From NCBI RefSeq assembly GCF_028389875.1, contig NC_084669.1, forward strand, positions 36,184,731-36,248,730: a stretch of DNA of 64,000 bases, in the 5' to 3' direction. The notes beneath the pieces were generated by a model. The model worked only from the letters and a program-made list of their open reading frames with translations. It made no database searches and was not told the origin of the DNA. A program made the position numbers and the translations under genes. Positions 33,101-44,950 of the stretch are shown in pieces (positions within the stretch are counted from its first letter, which is position 1; each line of letters begins with the position of its first letter). Source of the stretch: Rhea pennata (taxonomy: Eukaryota; Chordata; Aves; Rheiformes; Rheidae).

Positions 33101-35130
33101 GAAATCCACTCTGGAATTATGACAGCAGCAGAGCCAAAGGGATGTCTGTGGAGAAGGGATAGGCTAACAAAGGTTAAAATGGAGATGTAGACAGAAAAAG
33201 CCTCTCATGCCCACCACATTGGGGAAAGCTAGAAAACCTAGGCTATTGCTCTCCACCCTCTGACAACATGTATGTGATGCACAGACCCTTCTGGAACCAG
33301 AGGCTCATAGCACTGCCATAATTCCTCTTTGCAATGGCCTTTCCCATAGGAGAAGTGGGCTTGGGGTCCAAGCAGAGCCCTGCAGCGGGTTACCCGGACA
33401 CGTGCTGTGTTGCTTGCAGAGAGTGCTCTGTCCTAACTGTCTTGGCTCTGCCTTGTGCTCTGTCTTGGCTACTGCCAAGAGAGGCGGTGTTTCTGCAGAG
33501 GCAACCAGCCATAAGATAATGAATAAGCATCTTTTTAGCGTCATTCGCTTTGCAGAAGAGGGCAGTTCTCAACCTAAAATAACACTGAAAAGAGGAATAT
33601 GGCAATTCCTCTGGTCATCAGCTGTCCAGAAACTGCAAGTTGATTCAGGCAGGACCTATTTTAAACAATCGGGTTGGAAGTCTTGAGCTTTTCATTTTCT
33701 CTTTTTAAGTCTGTGACACAGAGAAAAGCTGAGCAAGAGAGGGTGATGCACAGTATAGTCTGCAAGTGAGCTTCTATTGGTGCCGCTGGCTTTGGAGCTG
33801 CACTGAACTGCCGAAATGCAATCAAGATATCTGTCAATATCTTAGTAAGTTTGGTAAAATCTTCATCTGGGAGAAATCTGTCTCCCTCTATTCTCAAGAC
33901 TAACAGGAAGGCTGAGTGCCAAATGCAGATAACTCCCTGTCTAAGCATCCCACTCTTGGAACACACCAAGACAGAAAACTCCATTTAGGACCAACTAAAT
34001 AGAATAATTCTTTCTTTTCTGTACTTTGCCTGATATTTATGGTTGAGAGATTGGCCCAAGCTAATAGCAGGGTTTTCTTTCTAACTATTCTGCATATAAA
34101 GAGAAACTATCACAAAAAGGGCTTGTTTGTGTTAAAGAGCACCAGTTAACCAGCTGTCCACTTCGAATCTCATTCCCTTAGCAGGGGAAGAAATGTATGC
34201 AAAAACATGACTTAGCAGTACAGAAGTATAATCCAATTTTCTCCCCTCTGAAAGAAGGAAGTCAGAACCACAGATGACCAAGCAAGGCCTTTTATGTAGA
34301 AGTATGCAGCATCTAGAAAACCCCGGGATGAGGCCGCAGTCTAGGGCTTAGGGGCACTCAGCACCCAGTATGTGCTGAGCTATTCTGCGGTGTTGCCTTC
34401 GGGGCTTTGCTCGGGACGTTTCCATAGCAGTGCAGGGTCCTGTTTGTGACTGGATTTATAAGTAGCTCGAAGCTTTCCCTATGCTTCTCTGAAGCCTGCT
34501 CTATGAAAGTAAAAGCTTTAGTTTAGATGCATGGCAAGTTAACTGCTAACTCCTCTTAAGTCTCCCAGTGGTGCTGTAATGCTAGGGGCACCAGCACATG
34601 CTGGGAATGCACTGCATGCAGGGCTTCCCCCTCTGCTGCTCCTCATCAGTAATATCAGATAGTCTCATGAATATCAAAGTAATTTCTGGCTACAATGAGT
34701 TACTAACATATTAACCAAATCTTTGATTTCAAGATACTTGTGAGACTGTGATTTTGTGTGATGTACCTCCGTTATACTAACTTACAAAACGGTCAGCCAG
34801 GTAGGCTCTTACTTGCTGACATTACAGACATCTTTCTCAGGTCAAGAGCAGACTCTGCCTCAGGGAGTTTATAACTGAAGTGTGTAATTGTTATTGGAAA
34901 ACCAACATGAAATAGATATTTTGCCAACAGGGTCAGAAAGGATTTAGTTCTCTTCCCAGCATCTTATATTGTTATTGATGACTGGAAGAAAGCATGAGAT
35001 CACTGTTCAGGAATTTCGCAGATGCTGAATGGATTGTAAGAGTGAAAATAAACAAGATGACATGTCCCTCAGACTTTCAATTTATAATGCTAGGGAGGAG
35101 TGACAAAATGATGAGCACTTCAAAAAAGCC
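30121..35130. other. CHST3-PSAP intergenic DNA, middle part
   Basis: This sequence becomes gradually more AT-rich and has no recognisable exon, RNA gene or intact transposon. Short open frames on both strands match no family I know. ORF density is very low from 33.9 to 36.2 kb. Confidence 0.5.
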
Positions 35131-35330
35131 AAATGGAAGGTGGTACATTTAGGAACTGAAAATACAGACCATGCTCATAGGACAGGAGGAACAAAGAGAC
35201 TGAAGAAATTTTGGAGGTTGTCATAACTAATAAGCCAAACATATTTCTGGGGTAATACATGGTCACTGTGATCCTCAGCTGCATAGACAAGCGTTTATGA
35301 TTGAAACTGAGACTAGAAGAGGGTCATTAA
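35131..35330 (+). mobile_element. Degraded CR1-like LINE fragment (end of the reverse transcriptase ORF)
   Basis: The plus strand resembles the 3' part of CR1 ORF2. A broken reading gives KWKVVHLG near the start and SCIDKR near the end, matching the family patterns KCKVLHLG and LGCIKR. Stops and shifts interrupt it, so it is an inactive old copy. The identification is from memory and was not confirmed by a library search. Confidence 0.45.
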
Positions 35331-35850
35331 GCTGAGTGCTTTCACCAATAAGGTTATTAATATGGCTTATTTCCTTACTCTGATATCTGCTATTTGCTTC
35401 CCATTCTTTTCTCTGGCTCTGCAATCATTTCATGACTTGCTTAAGAAAACCTAAGGCAGAGAGACAGAGGAGACTGTATGGTCCTCTCTTCCTGTCCCTG
35501 GCACATGTTTCTCTCCCTTCCCTTGTGTCATTTCCAGCAGTATGAGCCTGAAATCTTACCTTTTATTGTTTTTCCTTTGCAGAGCAAGTTTCTGGTTGGA
35601 TTGGGGGCTGGTTCAGGGCCACACTGTTACAAGACCTGATAAAAGGGAAGTGGCGGGAGCGCAAGGCTAGGGAGCAAGAGACAGCAGGGTAGTCCCTTGC
35701 AGCATCAGTTCAGGCTTAGATCAGCTAAAACTAAGCTAACTAACTCATCCTTGCTCTCACCAGTCTGACCTGTTGGTAGTTCCTCGAAGGAGTCACAAAT
35801 AGCAAAATTTGAAGTGAACGGGAAACATCTACTTTATAATTCTGAACATC

Positions 35851-35950
35851 GTCATAGACCCACAGAAGCCTAATTTAATCCTGACCTGACGGATATGCGT
35901 TCATCCTATTCTGAAAAACTGTTAAGGTCTGAGATTCCCCAACCACTGGC
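35851..35950 (-). mobile_element. Possible CR1-like 3' fragment
   Basis: The plus strand shows CCTGACCT and then AAAAACTGTTAAGGTCTGAG with ATTCCCCAACCACT. This resembles the reverse complement of CR1 3' ends (GACCTTAAAAACCTC then GAGATTCCACCACCTCC). The match is short and weak. Confidence 0.25.
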
Positions 35951-37511
35951 TGAAGGATCTGAACTCACTCTGTTTGCTCAGCCACTGTTTGCGTAAGGGC
36001 AGACAGTGGCTTTTGAAAGTCTCCTAGTAGTCATACGCCAGCCTTGTCGGCCTGCTTACAAAAGGAAGATAACGCCTCTGCCTGGAAATCTTGTCTGACT
36101 TTGTGATAACCAAATCCTTGCTGCTTAACACACAATAAGGGTACTAGGGCCTCTGAAGCTTTGCTCACAGTGGAAAAGGGTCTTTCAAATAAAAAAAAAT
36201 GAAATAAAGGCAGATAAAGAACAGAGAACCAGTATATGCCCAGAAGTCAAGGAACTTAACCATCCATAAGGTCATCCAAGCCCTGTAGCTGGGCCTTGGG
36301 AAGATCTAGCTCCATCAAATGGCACTGCTGCACCCTGACCTCATTCAAGGAGGAAACATGGTACCCCACCTTAGCAGCACTGAAAGTGGTGGGTGTCTCA
36401 TTTGAAAGATGTGTTGTGGAAAGAGAGATCAAGTGTGAGACTGGGCAGGACTCTTCCTGGTGTAAACCCCATAGGTCACCAGTCTCAAAGAGAGAAAAGG
36501 ACCAAATCCACCTTGGAGATCATTCCCAGTTTAGGATGCCTCTAGGAGGAAACAGCACTACCTTACAGTCCTTGAATACAGCTGGAGAACAATTCAACCC
36601 ACTGCTAGAGGAGGCTGTCATTACACTGGCTGTTCAGAGCAAGCTAGAAAAAGATTATGGGAAAATGTAGACACTTTTGCTAGAAGTTACTGAAACAACT
36701 CATGTATCTTTGATTGCCCCAGGCAGTATCAGGAACACCAAACAAGAACAAAAACTTTGCTTTCTGAGCTCCCCTGTGAAGCAGGAGCAGCTCAAATCTG
36801 ATATTCCTCATTTTTATGGTAAAACAATTTCCAAATCTCTCAGGGTTAATTAACTCTCATTTGCAGATCTGTTAGCAAGGACAGAACATGACTCTGAACC
36901 TTGTCCAATCAAATGAGCACAGAAGGAGATCAGTCACAGCTGAACAACGAAATACAACCTGAGAGAAAGCAGCTGGTGGATAAGTTTTAAAGGGCAGCTG
37001 CAGTGTGGTCTGATGAAAAGACCTGGAAATGAGGAGGTTTGTTTTCACTAGTCTGGGACCAGGATCCTGAGAAGTCCTTGGTTATTTCCTCTCTGCAGTT
37101 TCACAAGTGGTGTATTTGGCCTAGTATGTTAAGCTGAGAGTTATACCAACAGAGCTTTGCATAGCGGTTTCTTGTGTTTTTCTCTTTGCCGTTAGCTAGG
37201 CCATGCTTTTGTTCTGCAGCTGGCTGGGTTGTAGTGCCCAGGGTTGAAAACATAACTCCTACGCCTCTCTGTCCTTGCCCTGGGAAGGAGAAGAGGGATT
37301 TTGTTTCTTCTGTGGCAGTCATTATGGCAAACAAAACCTGGCAGGAGGGTGAGTTTCAATCTTGCTGTTTCCTGACTACAGCTGAGTTTGCATTGGTGAA
37401 CAGTGCTGCCTTTTTGAGGTAAGTGATTTACAGTTTGAGGGTTAATAACTCCTTACTGAATTGATTCACTTTTAGGAAGAAGTGAAGAGTGAGTCTCAAA
37501 GATACGTATTA

Positions 37512-37549
37512 TGTGATAACCATGGAAAACTGTGATAACCATGGAAAAC
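37512..37549. repeat. Exact 19-bp tandem duplication
   Basis: TGTGATAACCATGGAAAAC occurs at 37512-37530 and again directly at 37531-37549 without mismatch. It looks like a recent small slippage or duplication event. Confidence 0.95.
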
Positions 37550-40500
37550 CAGGCCATGGATTAGCGTTCTTTCATTAGTCACAGGACTGCCCATGGAACC
37601 CATAGAACATCTCTGTCACATTCTGCATGTGCTGTTACAAGGGGATGCTCAGGCTTTTGCCCAGTCATTGTCAGATGAACTGTGGGAAGGACACAAAAGG
37701 AGAGGTTGCTAGCAAGGAAACCCATGATGTACTGCTGAATTCTTGTGCTCTTTTCCTGTGAAATTCAAAGGTGTTGATTATAGCTGTCTGCCTTACTTGT
37801 GCTGCCATCCAGCTGGTTTTTCTTCCTAGGCTGAAAAATATTTTTGCCCTGCAGAAGTGGAAGGTGAAGAAGAAGGTTTTTTTTTTTCTTTTTTTTTTTT
37901 TTTAAAGACCAGGAACTTTGATCTGGGATCTATCCAGCAGACTTAGAACAAGCAAAAGCATGAATGTTACAGTGGGCAACTTGCTCTCGACCAGTTCTCT
38001 AGAGGCCCAAGACAACAATGGGCAGAGCAGTCTATCTGTACTTTGAAAGAGAAAGAAAAACTGGCTGTAAAGTCTGAGACAAAATTCTCTGGTTGAAATC
38101 ACAGATTTAGATGCGATGATAGAGGAGGGAGACTGAAAGTCTGACATAGAGACCCTGTGTTTTTAGCCTATCTTACAAGAGTGCTGAGGTTAACTGTTTG
38201 GCTGCATATGACTGGTGTGGGTGGCGTGCCACTGGTGAATGCATGCAACGTAAGAGGATAAAAGACCTTTCAGGGGAAGCAACAGTAGCTGGACTCACCA
38301 ATTCCCCCATTTTACACTCGTGACTTTGATTAATCCAAACTCGAGCTAATTTTGGCCATCAGCAGTTGAGCTTCTGTCATAAACCTCATTGTTTTCGATG
38401 CCTGGATTAAAGGTCCTTGATTGCGACTGTGCAGATGACACAACAGCGTTATGTAAAGAGGGGCTGCCTGGCTTTACTGATACCTCTGAGTTTATGCCCT
38501 CTCTTCAGCCCTGATCTAAAGAAGTGACTGCAGACTTTGTGCAACAACTGGAAAGCAAGCAAGCAGGAATTCATGTATGCAATTCCTGCCTGCTTTCTGG
38601 GGTTTATTAAGATCTCAGATTGTATGATTCTCCTGATCTGTTCCCACTCTTTTCTGTGCACCAGCAAACACTCTCTTTGCTTGTCTGAATTTTAGGGTGC
38701 AAGAGTACAGTGTGTATACTTCCCTTTCAAGCTCTCTTGTTTTGTGTCCTCTTCTCCCTAAAACATGTTTTTCTTCTGTTTCTTCCCTTTCAGTTCAGAT
38801 ACTAAAGGAAGGGAAATCAAACATTTCAACAGCAACAGTAGCAGAAGAAACTGTATGAATAAAGTCAGAAGGGGTTGTTGTGCTGTCTGTCCTCTTTCTT
38901 ATACAGTCCATTGCAGTTTTTTATCCTGTGCCAATTCTTTCAGTTTCCCTGCAAAGCCTGTACTACTTTGTGCTTTTTCTTAAAGTCTTAGCTCCTGGAG
39001 TCATGTGATTATATAATCACTTCCGCTTGAGTTGAATTGTATCAAAGCAGATTTTCACTGTGCTGTAAAGGGAGAGAATTTAAATAGTCTGCACTGCTGA
39101 AAAAGCCTTTAGAACTTCAAAATATAATCCTTGAAAACCACAAAGCCCGAAGATAAATAAAAAGAACTCAGCCCCATATTTTGTAAAAGTATTCTAATTT
39201 TGGCAAGCAGTTTTTGTCCATTTCTGGCTGTTAGTAACAATGGTGTAAAAGCAGTGGAAGTGGAGGCTGTGGGCTCTTTGTTAAGAGCCGAGACAAACTA
39301 AAAGGCAGTAGACAGGTAAAGGAGAAGGTGGGTGATGAGGATGGGGAATATGCTGAATTTTGCTTTAGAGAAAGGGCAAAGTACAGAAGAGAGGAACTTT
39401 GCTCTGTCTCATCCAAGCAATGCTGTTTTGTTCCCTGAGGGCAGAGCTGTTATGGAGGTAATGCTCACTCTGCCCAGGGACTCTGTGAAGGGAGGTGTTC
39501 TCCCACACTCAAAAAATGCCCTCCACACTCAAAAATGCAGTGAAAGAGATACCCTGAGCACACAGGGTCCGCCCATGTGATGTTGGTGCACTAGAAATCC
39601 TCACCTGAGTTAGTGGCAAGATCTGGCCAAACTGTTTTGTATTTGCTGTGGAAAACGTGTGCCTTACTTGGCAGAGTATTCTCTGGGGTATATGCAAAAT
39701 ATCCTGCAAATGCCGCCTTTGGGAAGCTGACAGATCAGCGGTTTTTGGTCATGTGTCTCAGCACCAGCTGGCGGCATGCGCAGCGAGACAGTGAGGCTAT
39801 CTGCCTCGCTGGGCTGCAGGCAACCTGAGCACAGCAGCTATGGCTAGGTATTTCCTCTCAAAAGCTTAGCTCCAGAAGCTGGAAGCTAAGAACAGCATGG
39901 GTAATTTTCCCCCTGAGTTCTGAAGACCCAAACCAGGAACCTACTTGGTTTTTGCAATGCTCTCCTTCCTAAGAGGGACTAGCTCTTAGAAGTGGGGCTG
40001 GGATAGTTTCTACAAGTTTTTTTTTTTTTTTTTCATTTTTTTTTCTTGTTCTGACAGAGCTGGTACAGTAAAGGCAGCTTCTGAAAAGTGGTTGTTTTAT
40101 GGGATGGACAAAGACCTGGCTGCTGTAGAAAACCATGGTGAGCTTCAATGCAACGGCAGAATGTGACTGATGGAGGGAGAGTCAGAGATGGGCAGGAATA
40201 GATTAGTGTGTTCTTCCATTCATCTCACTCTTTCACTGCAGGAGTCTTAAAAGTTGTTGAGCCTGCTCCTCTTACTGGAGAAGGTCTTAATTCAGTAACT
40301 CTGGCTGTGTACTGGAAGCTATCTGCTTTACATCTTAATGGACAAGCTAGGAAAGAGCAGGGCTCTTTCCCTGGGCTTTATGTTAGAGAGATGGCTTTTC
40401 TCTCTTGCAGTGTGAATAAAACCAAAGGCACCCCCAAGTCCCCCCAAAAAGTAAATACTGAAATGAGAACAGCATTAGCTGCTCTGACTTGAGGCTATAT

Positions 40501-42513
40501 TCATGCTTTGTTTGGAAGATCCAGTGCACGTGATATGACCCCTTTGGTAATTCAGTTGTTGCAGAGCTGAAGGTGGGAAGCAATATATCCTGGAAAGAGG
40601 ACTCTGGGCTGGGGATCATGCTGGCATTAACCGAGTACTCTGTTGTGGCACAGCCACCAGAAGTGGATGGTTCTCAACTGCTTTCATCCTGTGCTGGCAC
40701 AAGGTGTGACAGGTGTGTGGCAAAGTGGATTCAGGTTAAAAACTGCCTGGAAAAGAACAAATCGCTCCTAAAGCCAGATCGTCACCCAGGTAGGGTAGAC
40801 TGTGTAGCAATTTCTGCCAACATAGGAGGAGGCTAGGAGAAATGTAGGGTTGTTTCTGTGGCCCTTCCTGCTCATCATGTGCTGCTCCGATGCTTGCTGC
40901 ACTCTGCTGCCCAGAGCTGATTCAGTTTGCTAATCCAGTAAAGAACCATCTGCTTCTCTGTGTCAGTTTTTCACTGTGTTAAGAAGCTGAATCAGCCCAG
41001 CACAGGGCTGATGAGCACCAGGGCTAGTGCAAGGAGAGGGGTGGCCCTGTTGTCCCACCTGGCTTGTTCCCTTCTGGCATCAGCTCTTGGATGCGGCTTC
41101 TGCTGCAGCCTCTGCTGCAGGCCAGATGATCTGCTGCATGGCCTTCTTCGTGTTCCTGTTTGGAAAATGTTATAATGCTTCCCACTTTGAGAAGTACCTC
41201 ATAGCTGGAATTATTTCTCTGTATTATGTTTATGGCAAGGAAGAGGGCAGAGAATCCGTTGTGCAGTGGGGAATCTCTATCTTGTTCAGCCAGGACCCAC
41301 AAGCGAACTGTTGATGAGTCACTGGGAGTTTGCCTCTGCTTGGGTTGGAATGAACTTCAGAAGTGTTCAAGGTTCTTCCCAAGGTTGCCAGGCTGTAATT
41401 TGTGGCTTTCTTTTACTTCCTCTCTGACAGCTTGGTACAGTCAGAATGGAAATGCAAAGTGTTCCAAAAGCTGCACTGTTGCCTCTTTTTGCCTCTTTTT
41501 GTGATGAGAGCAATTCTCCCGCAGAGCTGGCTCAGACGGGCTGCAAAACCAGAGCCTGCAGGGGCCTCTGGCTGGTCTCCCGAGATTGCTAAATAGAGAT
41601 GTCTCATGTGTGTTGCTTATGCAAAGCAGTGAATTTAGCACACGGAGAGTGAGGCAGCCGTGAAAGGAATTCATGTGCCTTAGGCATGACAAACCAAGCA
41701 TCAAGCTTTCCAGAGCCAGCTGGGCTCTGATGCCAGCCCAGTCCAACTGGTTGGAAGTGGAGGCAGTGTTCCTGGATGCCAGCCCCTGAAAAATGAGTCA
41801 CGTGTTGAGCTGCAAGATAGTCCCTCACTCAGCTGTCAGCTGCCAGCAGCTTTCCAACCCTAGGAAGGAAGGGCTCTTCCTCTTCACTGTCTCCATCCAC
41901 ATGGCGCATACCACTCAGATACTGGGGCTAAAAACAAGTTCTTGGATAAGCAGCCCAAATCTGTATGCCAGAAGTCCCTTTGTTTCCAGGAAGCAAGGCT
42001 AGCAGGGTGCAGCTAACCAGGCAGGGGCACTGGGAAGGTGGGGAAGGCCTCTGGAAAGTCTTCCCTGTGTAGCTATATTGTGAAAAATTGTTGTACTGGT
42101 TTAACAATTTCCACAGGCTTCTAGTATGAGACATCAGAGCCTGCGAGAGGAAACATCTGCATCTTGCAGACAGTATCCCATTATCTGCTAGTCTGTCTTC
42201 CAATTAAAGTGAGCTGAAATAACTACAGGAGAAGGTCCTGCCCTGTCTACCCTGTGTCGTCTGTGGCACTCAGCTCTACCACATTGCCAGTGTAATTAGG
42301 CAAGCGGAAAGCTGACTCAGAGAGCCCTGTGTGTAGGTTAGTGAGTTGAAGCTGCTCAGTGAAGAGCACAATGTGTCAGAACTGGTGCAAGGGATTGGGC
42401 TGGAGAGACCTGCTTCTCTCCCCGCTGCGGCAAACTGGATCAGTCGTATGTGATCACGGACAAGCCGCAGTCATTCCTGAGAAACTTCATCTGACATCTC
42501 ATCTAGAAGGTTT

Positions 42514-42518
<5 letters not shown>

Positions 42519-42549
<31 letters not shown>
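42519..42549. repeat. Poly(A) run of 31 bases
   Basis: This is the longest homopolymer in the window. It may be the tail of an old retroposon, but no body was recognised upstream. Confidence 0.9.
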
Positions 42550-42551
<2 letters not shown>

Positions 42552-44599
42552 CTAAATCAAAACAAAAGCTCCACAAAAGCAGAAGGTAGCAGGCAGTTAA
42601 GAGAACAGCTATCGTTCACACTGTCCGTTTCAGGTATCTTTTTATGCAGTGAGCTCTTCATATTTGTGAGCTGGGCCTGATCTTACTAGGATGAGTTGCC
42701 CTTTGGAGCTTCCTCTCTTGCAAATAGTCCCATCAGTCATAGCAGATGGTCAGTGCTTGATGTCTTGATGCCATTTTATTTTTTTGTAATCTTATTTTAA
42801 GTGAGAAAACAATCAGGCAGCATGGCAAAACCAGGAAAGCAGTGTCATAGAGACAAATAGCCAGGAAGCTGCCAGCTGGTTATTATATGCTCTGTACTTA
42901 AGGATAAAGTCCCTAATCAGTTGGAAGTGGCAAAGCTCCAGATAAACCCTCACCAGTGCTGGCTGTAGTGGTGCCTGAAACGAAAACAGATTGGGAGTGG
43001 CAGCAGAAAGCTTGATACTAGTCCTTGTCTTTATTGCTCATTTTTCAGAAGGAAAACATCTTGCCTCCTGAAATATCTTTCTTTCTTCAGACAGTCTTAT
43101 TTAAAACCCACTTTAAAGTATTTTTTCTACATAAAGCTGTTTTTTGCTCCTAAGCTAGTAGCTGACTGTTGGCTAGAAGTAGAAAGTCAAGGTGACTTGT
43201 CAAAACTTTGTGTGCATTCACTAGATAAGATGGACACTTTGAGCCCTGCCTATGCAAGGTGGCTTTAGGGCCAGAGTAAAGGTTGCTTGCTTAGTCTGGT
43301 CAAAATTGTTTTCTGCAGTGACTTTCTGCTTAGCTGATTCAGTACAGGTGCCTCTGACTTTAGTTTGGGAATTGCCTAGGAGTCCTTGCTCCTTACGGTT
43401 GTTGCAGCAATGTAACAGCAGTCTTGGAAAGCTGCGAATGAAGTTGTGCTGCCCTGTGTATCACTGAGCGCTCTCGCTGTCTTGCAGTGAAGAGTAGGCT
43501 AACCAACAGCCTCCTGCAGAGGCTTCTACTTGGCTTTTTATTGTGAAAGATCTTTATAACAAGAGGAGAAATATATCTTATCTTGTTTGGATATACACTG
43601 GGAAAGTGAAACAAAACAGATCCACTTCCTCTGCTTGTCTTCATGGCTCCTAGTCTTTAAACTGCAAGTAAACCTTAGAAGCTGTCAGCAAGTCTGATCC
43701 TAAAGAAAGGGACATGTTCATATAAACCTAACACAGAAATACTGCTTATGTCCTTAGATGAGGGGCAATACCCTGAAGATCAACACACATCTACACCAAT
43801 TATATATTTAACAGAAAAAAGATGCAGCTGTGAAGGCTAGTAAGATGAGTGAGGCTTGCAAAGAGTCTGTTTCTTCAGTTCACCTCTGTATCTAACTATG
43901 GAGTGGTCCTTGTATCTCCCAGAATTTTGGGTGAGACTCTTTTGAATTGTGATGACCTTCTGAGGTAAAAGGAGAATGCCTCAGTTTTGGTGGAACTGTG
44001 TAACACTGTACAGTGCTCCCACTCTCCGTCTCTTCAGAAACAAACAAAAAATAAAATAAATTCAACTGAACTGGGAAGTGTAAGCCTTGCAGGTTGTGAG
44101 CGCTCCAGATGTGGAGCGCTGAGCCTTTTTGAGTTACAGCGAGGCTGCGGAGAATGGCCAGTGAAACTCTCGAGGCTGTGAGCAGCACAGAGCTCCTCTG
44201 GACCGGCCACCACGCTGCAGAGAGCCCCACGTGTGGGTCTAACAGAACGTGTGAGCCGGAGCTGCCGCTCTGCGTGGTCTCAGCAGGTCCGCGAGGTACC
44301 TGTGCTGGCCCTCAGCTGAACTCGTGTTGTTTACCGACCCAGAACAATGCTATCGCGTTTCTTTTCTGAGCTAGTTTGTTGTTCCAGCTGGCTGAATGAG
44401 AGCTGGGATGGGTCAGGTAAGCGCAAGGGAGGTGGCAGGGGAAGGAGCTGGGAAGTTATCGAGTCCAGGGAGGCCACAGCGGTACTCGTGGCTAGCCTCT
44501 CCTCGGGCCCCTGTCCAGGAGCCCGCAGGGAGAGGTAGCCGGGAGCAGCAGGCTGCCTGCCCCCGTGAGGGCAATAACGGCCTCCGCCCCCTCACACAG

Positions 44600-44907
44600 G
44601 CGAGCACAGCGCAGCGACCGTTACGGCGCGAGACGCCGCAGCGCCGGCCCCCTAACGGCCGCGCCCGCGCGGCACGGCGCAGCTGCGCATGCGCGCGCCG
44701 CGGAATCCGTGCGAGGGACCGCGGCGGCCGAGGGAGCATGCGCGGAGCGGGGTGGGGGCGGGGGGGGAAGCCCACGCCCCTGCCCGGGCGCATGCGCCGG
44801 AGGGGAGGCGGTGGGCGGCGGCGCGCGTGCGCGGCGGCGCCCGGCGCCGGCGTTATATAGCGGTGCGTCAGGTGACGCGCCGCATTGCAGACGGGGTGCG
44901 CGGGAGG
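44600..44907 (+). promoter_or_regulatory. PSAP: PSAP CpG-island promoter with NRF1 sites, TATA-like box and near-CLEAR site
   Basis: This CpG-dense DNA lies directly upstream of PSAP. Palindromic NRF1-type sites are at 44684-44694 (TGCGCATGCGC) and 44788-44797 (GCGCATGCGC), with a variant at 44823-44832 (GCGCGTGCGC). TATATA is at 44854-44859. GTCAGGTGAC at 44867-44876 differs at one base from the CLEAR element GTCACGTGAC used by TFEB on lysosomal genes. The TATA position predicts a start near 44885 and a 5'UTR of only about 25 bases. Confidence 0.6.
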
Positions 44908-44950
44908 ATGGCGCGGCGGCTGCTCTGCCTCCTCGGCCTCCTGGCGGCCG
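44908..44950 (+). CDS. PSAP: PSAP exon 1: signal peptide
   Basis: This exon encodes [14 protein letters not shown] and the first base of Ala15, a short hydrophobic signal sequence. The donor is CCG|GTAGGA. The following intron is 10.1 kb. Confidence 0.92.

Larger units (their letters stand above)
35951..44399. other. CHST3-PSAP intergenic DNA, right part
   Basis: This is moderately AT-rich non-coding DNA. The longest frame, 36296-36670 (124 codons, plus strand), has no recognised domain. Its N-terminal half may overlap repeat-derived sequence, so it is not called a gene. T/A homopolymers lie at about 37876-37903, 40017-40033 and 42519-42549. Confidence 0.5.

Noticed and set aside
36296-36670. 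124-codon plus-strand open frame in ordinary-composition DNA
   Set aside because: It has no homology I recognise, no neighbouring exon and no promoter. Possibly chance or repeat-derived. A protein search and RNA-seq would decide.
44867-44876. Calling the PSAP E-box a true CLEAR element
   Set aside because: The centre is CAGGTG rather than CACGTG, so it is reported only as a near match.
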